NCBI GenBank assembly: GCA_029465975.1
Contig: CM055753.1
Location: 1,052,035 to 1,116,034 of the forward strand
Direction: 5' to 3'
Origin: Dallia pectoralis
Taxonomy: Eukaryota > Chordata > Actinopteri > Esociformes > Umbridae
DNA length: 64,000 nucleotides
The position numbers and the translations under genes are program-made. Shown here piece by piece: positions 62,431 through 64,000 of the stretch; the first letter of the stretch is position 1, and the number at the start of each line of letters is the position of its first letter. The notes below the pieces were generated by a model. The model did not search any database and had not been told where the DNA came from. It saw nothing but the letters and a program-made list of their open reading frames with translations.

Positions 62431-63310
62431 TTTACTCCTCTGTAAACAATGGTATAAACATAAACGATTAATAAGGTTCCATAACATACTTTTGGATTCC
62501 TCTAGTCGCCAATCATTTGAAGGGTGCTGTAAAGCTACAGACATGGAGGCAGGACACAAGTGCAGGAGAACAAAAGACATTTAATAACTGACACAAAACT
62601 GACCGAAACTAAACACAAGACTGTGTAAAATATCTGAATGGAACAAAAATAAAACACACATTAACATTACATTTGAGTGTCAAACAAAACAAAGACTGAT
62701 AGGATACAAGTGCAGGAACTCCAATAGAGCTTGTTGTAATAAGGACAGAAAACAGGTGTCTGTGATGAAGTGAGGGAGAAAAAGCATTGGATTTACTGGC
62801 CCGGCTGGCTGAACGTGACAGGCCCACACATGTTAATTGTATAAACGTATGAAGTAGGAGCTTAATTGAACAAACAGCGCACATAAAGCAGCATTGACGC
62901 GCCGAATTCCAGAAATGTGTTTACAGAACGGAGAGTATAGCCAATTTACACTGTGTTGGAAGATACAGGCAATATACAAGCGCCAGTAAAATCGTTATTT
63001 CAGTGGGAGACGTGGTCAAAATAGTCGGCTTCTGTCGATACGTGTGGAGGATGCAGAGGTAACCCCCCAGTGGGCGTTATTCAGCACCAAGGGTGATAAG
63101 AACATGTTATATCATGAAGATTACAAAGGTTGCAAGAAGCAACTCTCCTCCCTCTCAATAACTTGGCTGAGATGCGACCCGGAGGCCAGAAGCATGGCTG
63201 GTTCATGTATATTTATCAGTGCTTTTATATTTGTCCTTAACAATCTCTGTAAATAAGCCTTCATTTATTTACTCTGAGAACGGCTCAGGAATCTAAAGTA
63301 TATATTTACC
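62431..63310. other. Intergenic sequence, possible eroded LTR at about 62510-62820
   Basis: CTACAGACATGGAGGCAGGA, AAGACATTTAATAACTGACA and GCTGAACGTGACA resemble a fish Gypsy-type LTR read in reverse, ending CGTGACA. No matching second LTR or target duplication was found. The rest shows no gene. Confidence 0.3.
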
Positions 63311-63800
63311 CTGATGAGCCAAAACATTATGACCATTCACAGTTGCGGTGAATAATACTGATAATTTTCTAAAATTGCCACATGTCAAGGTCTGGGCAGA
63401 TTGAACGGTAAGCAAACGATCCGTTTCTTGTGGTCAACGGGTTGGATGCAGAATAACTGGGCAGGAGCAACGACCTGAGTGACTTTGGCAAGTGCCAATT
63501 TGTTAGGGCATGATGACTGGGTCAGAGCATCTCTGAAATGACCAGGCTTGTGGGGTGCTCCCGGGTAACATAGAGAACATACCATCAGTGGTTAAAGGAG
63601 AGATGAGACCACAAACCAGTGATGTTGGGTGCCATTGGCTCACAGGTGCGCGAGGGCAAAGACTGTACTGTATTATTCGAACCGACAGGTCTAATGTGTC
63701 CCAAGTCACAGAAAATGTTAAGATGGTTATGGAAGGAATGTGTCACAACCCACAATGCATCACACCCTTCTGTGTTTGGTGCTCCAGAGCCACAGACTAG
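63311..63800 (+). pseudogene. Tc1/mariner-like element, 5' part only
   Basis: Begins near CCTGATGAGCCAAAACATTA and runs through CAAGTGCCAATTTGTTAGGG, GCTTGTGGGGTGCTCCCGG, GGTGCGCGAGGGCAAAG, AATGTGTCACAACCCACAA and GTCAGAGTGCCCATGG. I recognise these as the N-terminal transposase region of a common fish Tc1-like family. Frames are broken. It stops at the GTCAGAGTGCCCATGG point, where the 41-bp minisatellite begins. Confidence 0.6.
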
Positions 63801-64000
63801 TCAGAGTGCCCATGGTAATGCTGGTTGGCTCAGACCAGTCAGATGATATGACATGATAATGCTGGTTGGCTCAGACCAATCAGATGATATGACATGATAA
63901 TGCTGGTTGGCTCAGACCAGTCAGATGATATGACATGATAATGCTGGTTGGCTCAGACCAGTCAGATGATATGACATGATAATGCTGGTTGGCTCAGACC
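63795..64000. repeat. 41-bp minisatellite, at least 5 copies, running off the window
   Basis: The unit contains AGTCAGATGATATGACATGA then TAATGCTGGTTGGCTCAGACC. It shares most of its sequence with the 38-bp array at 62180-62430. Confidence 0.95.

Overview
The window is vertebrate DNA, almost certainly from a teleost fish. It has microsatellites and minisatellites everywhere, a Sleeping-Beauty-type Tc1 remnant, a Tol2-like hAT element, fish-type LINEs and LTR elements, and a dispersed repeat tail ending in (GATT)n. A pike/salmon-like species is my guess from the Tc1 and tail types; I could not test it. There are no prokaryotic-style genes.

One host gene is recognisable, on the minus strand: the 5' end of khdrbs3 (T-STAR/SLM2, a STAR-family KH RNA-binding protein). 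Exon 1 codes for residues 1-30 (55565-55655) and exon 2 for residues 31-73 (4402-4529). Both have matching splice sites and phases. Nearly everything between them, about 51 kb, is khdrbs3 intron 1. Positions 1-4401 are intron 2, and sequence right of 55655 is the 5' UTR, promoter side and upstream flank. The end of exon 1 is tandemly duplicated over 57 bp, giving a second in-frame splice donor.

Layout from left to right. Intron 2 (1-4401) holds a 46-bp minisatellite and a Tc1 transposase remnant. Intron 1 holds a complete non-autonomous hAT element (6546-7528, 8-bp target duplication). It also holds a long series of unrelated minisatellites with units of 65, 37, 57, 35, 37, 43, 12, 16, 46, 34, about 95, 22, 25 and 18 bp, plus CA/GT/GA/CT tracts. 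At 25784-31011 there is a tandem LTR-internal-LTR-internal-LTR retroelement flanked by the 5-bp duplication AAAAC. Its internal parts are GC-rich 24-30-bp repeats in a frame running from LTR to LTR. A Sleeping-Beauty-type Tc1 end lies at about 35890-36493. Upstream of the gene are a 17-bp minisatellite, two fragments of an L2-like LINE, a nearly full-length endonuclease+RT LINE on the minus strand (58463-61844, 9-bp duplication ACAGCTGTT, broken by frameshifts), a possible solo LTR, and a second Tc1-like remnant that runs into a 41-bp minisatellite at the window edge.

Most long open frames in this window are artefacts of tandem repeats whose unit is a multiple of three or lacks stops. The supported coding content is the two khdrbs3 exons, the degraded LINE and Tc1 frames, and the unusual repeat frame of the LTR element.
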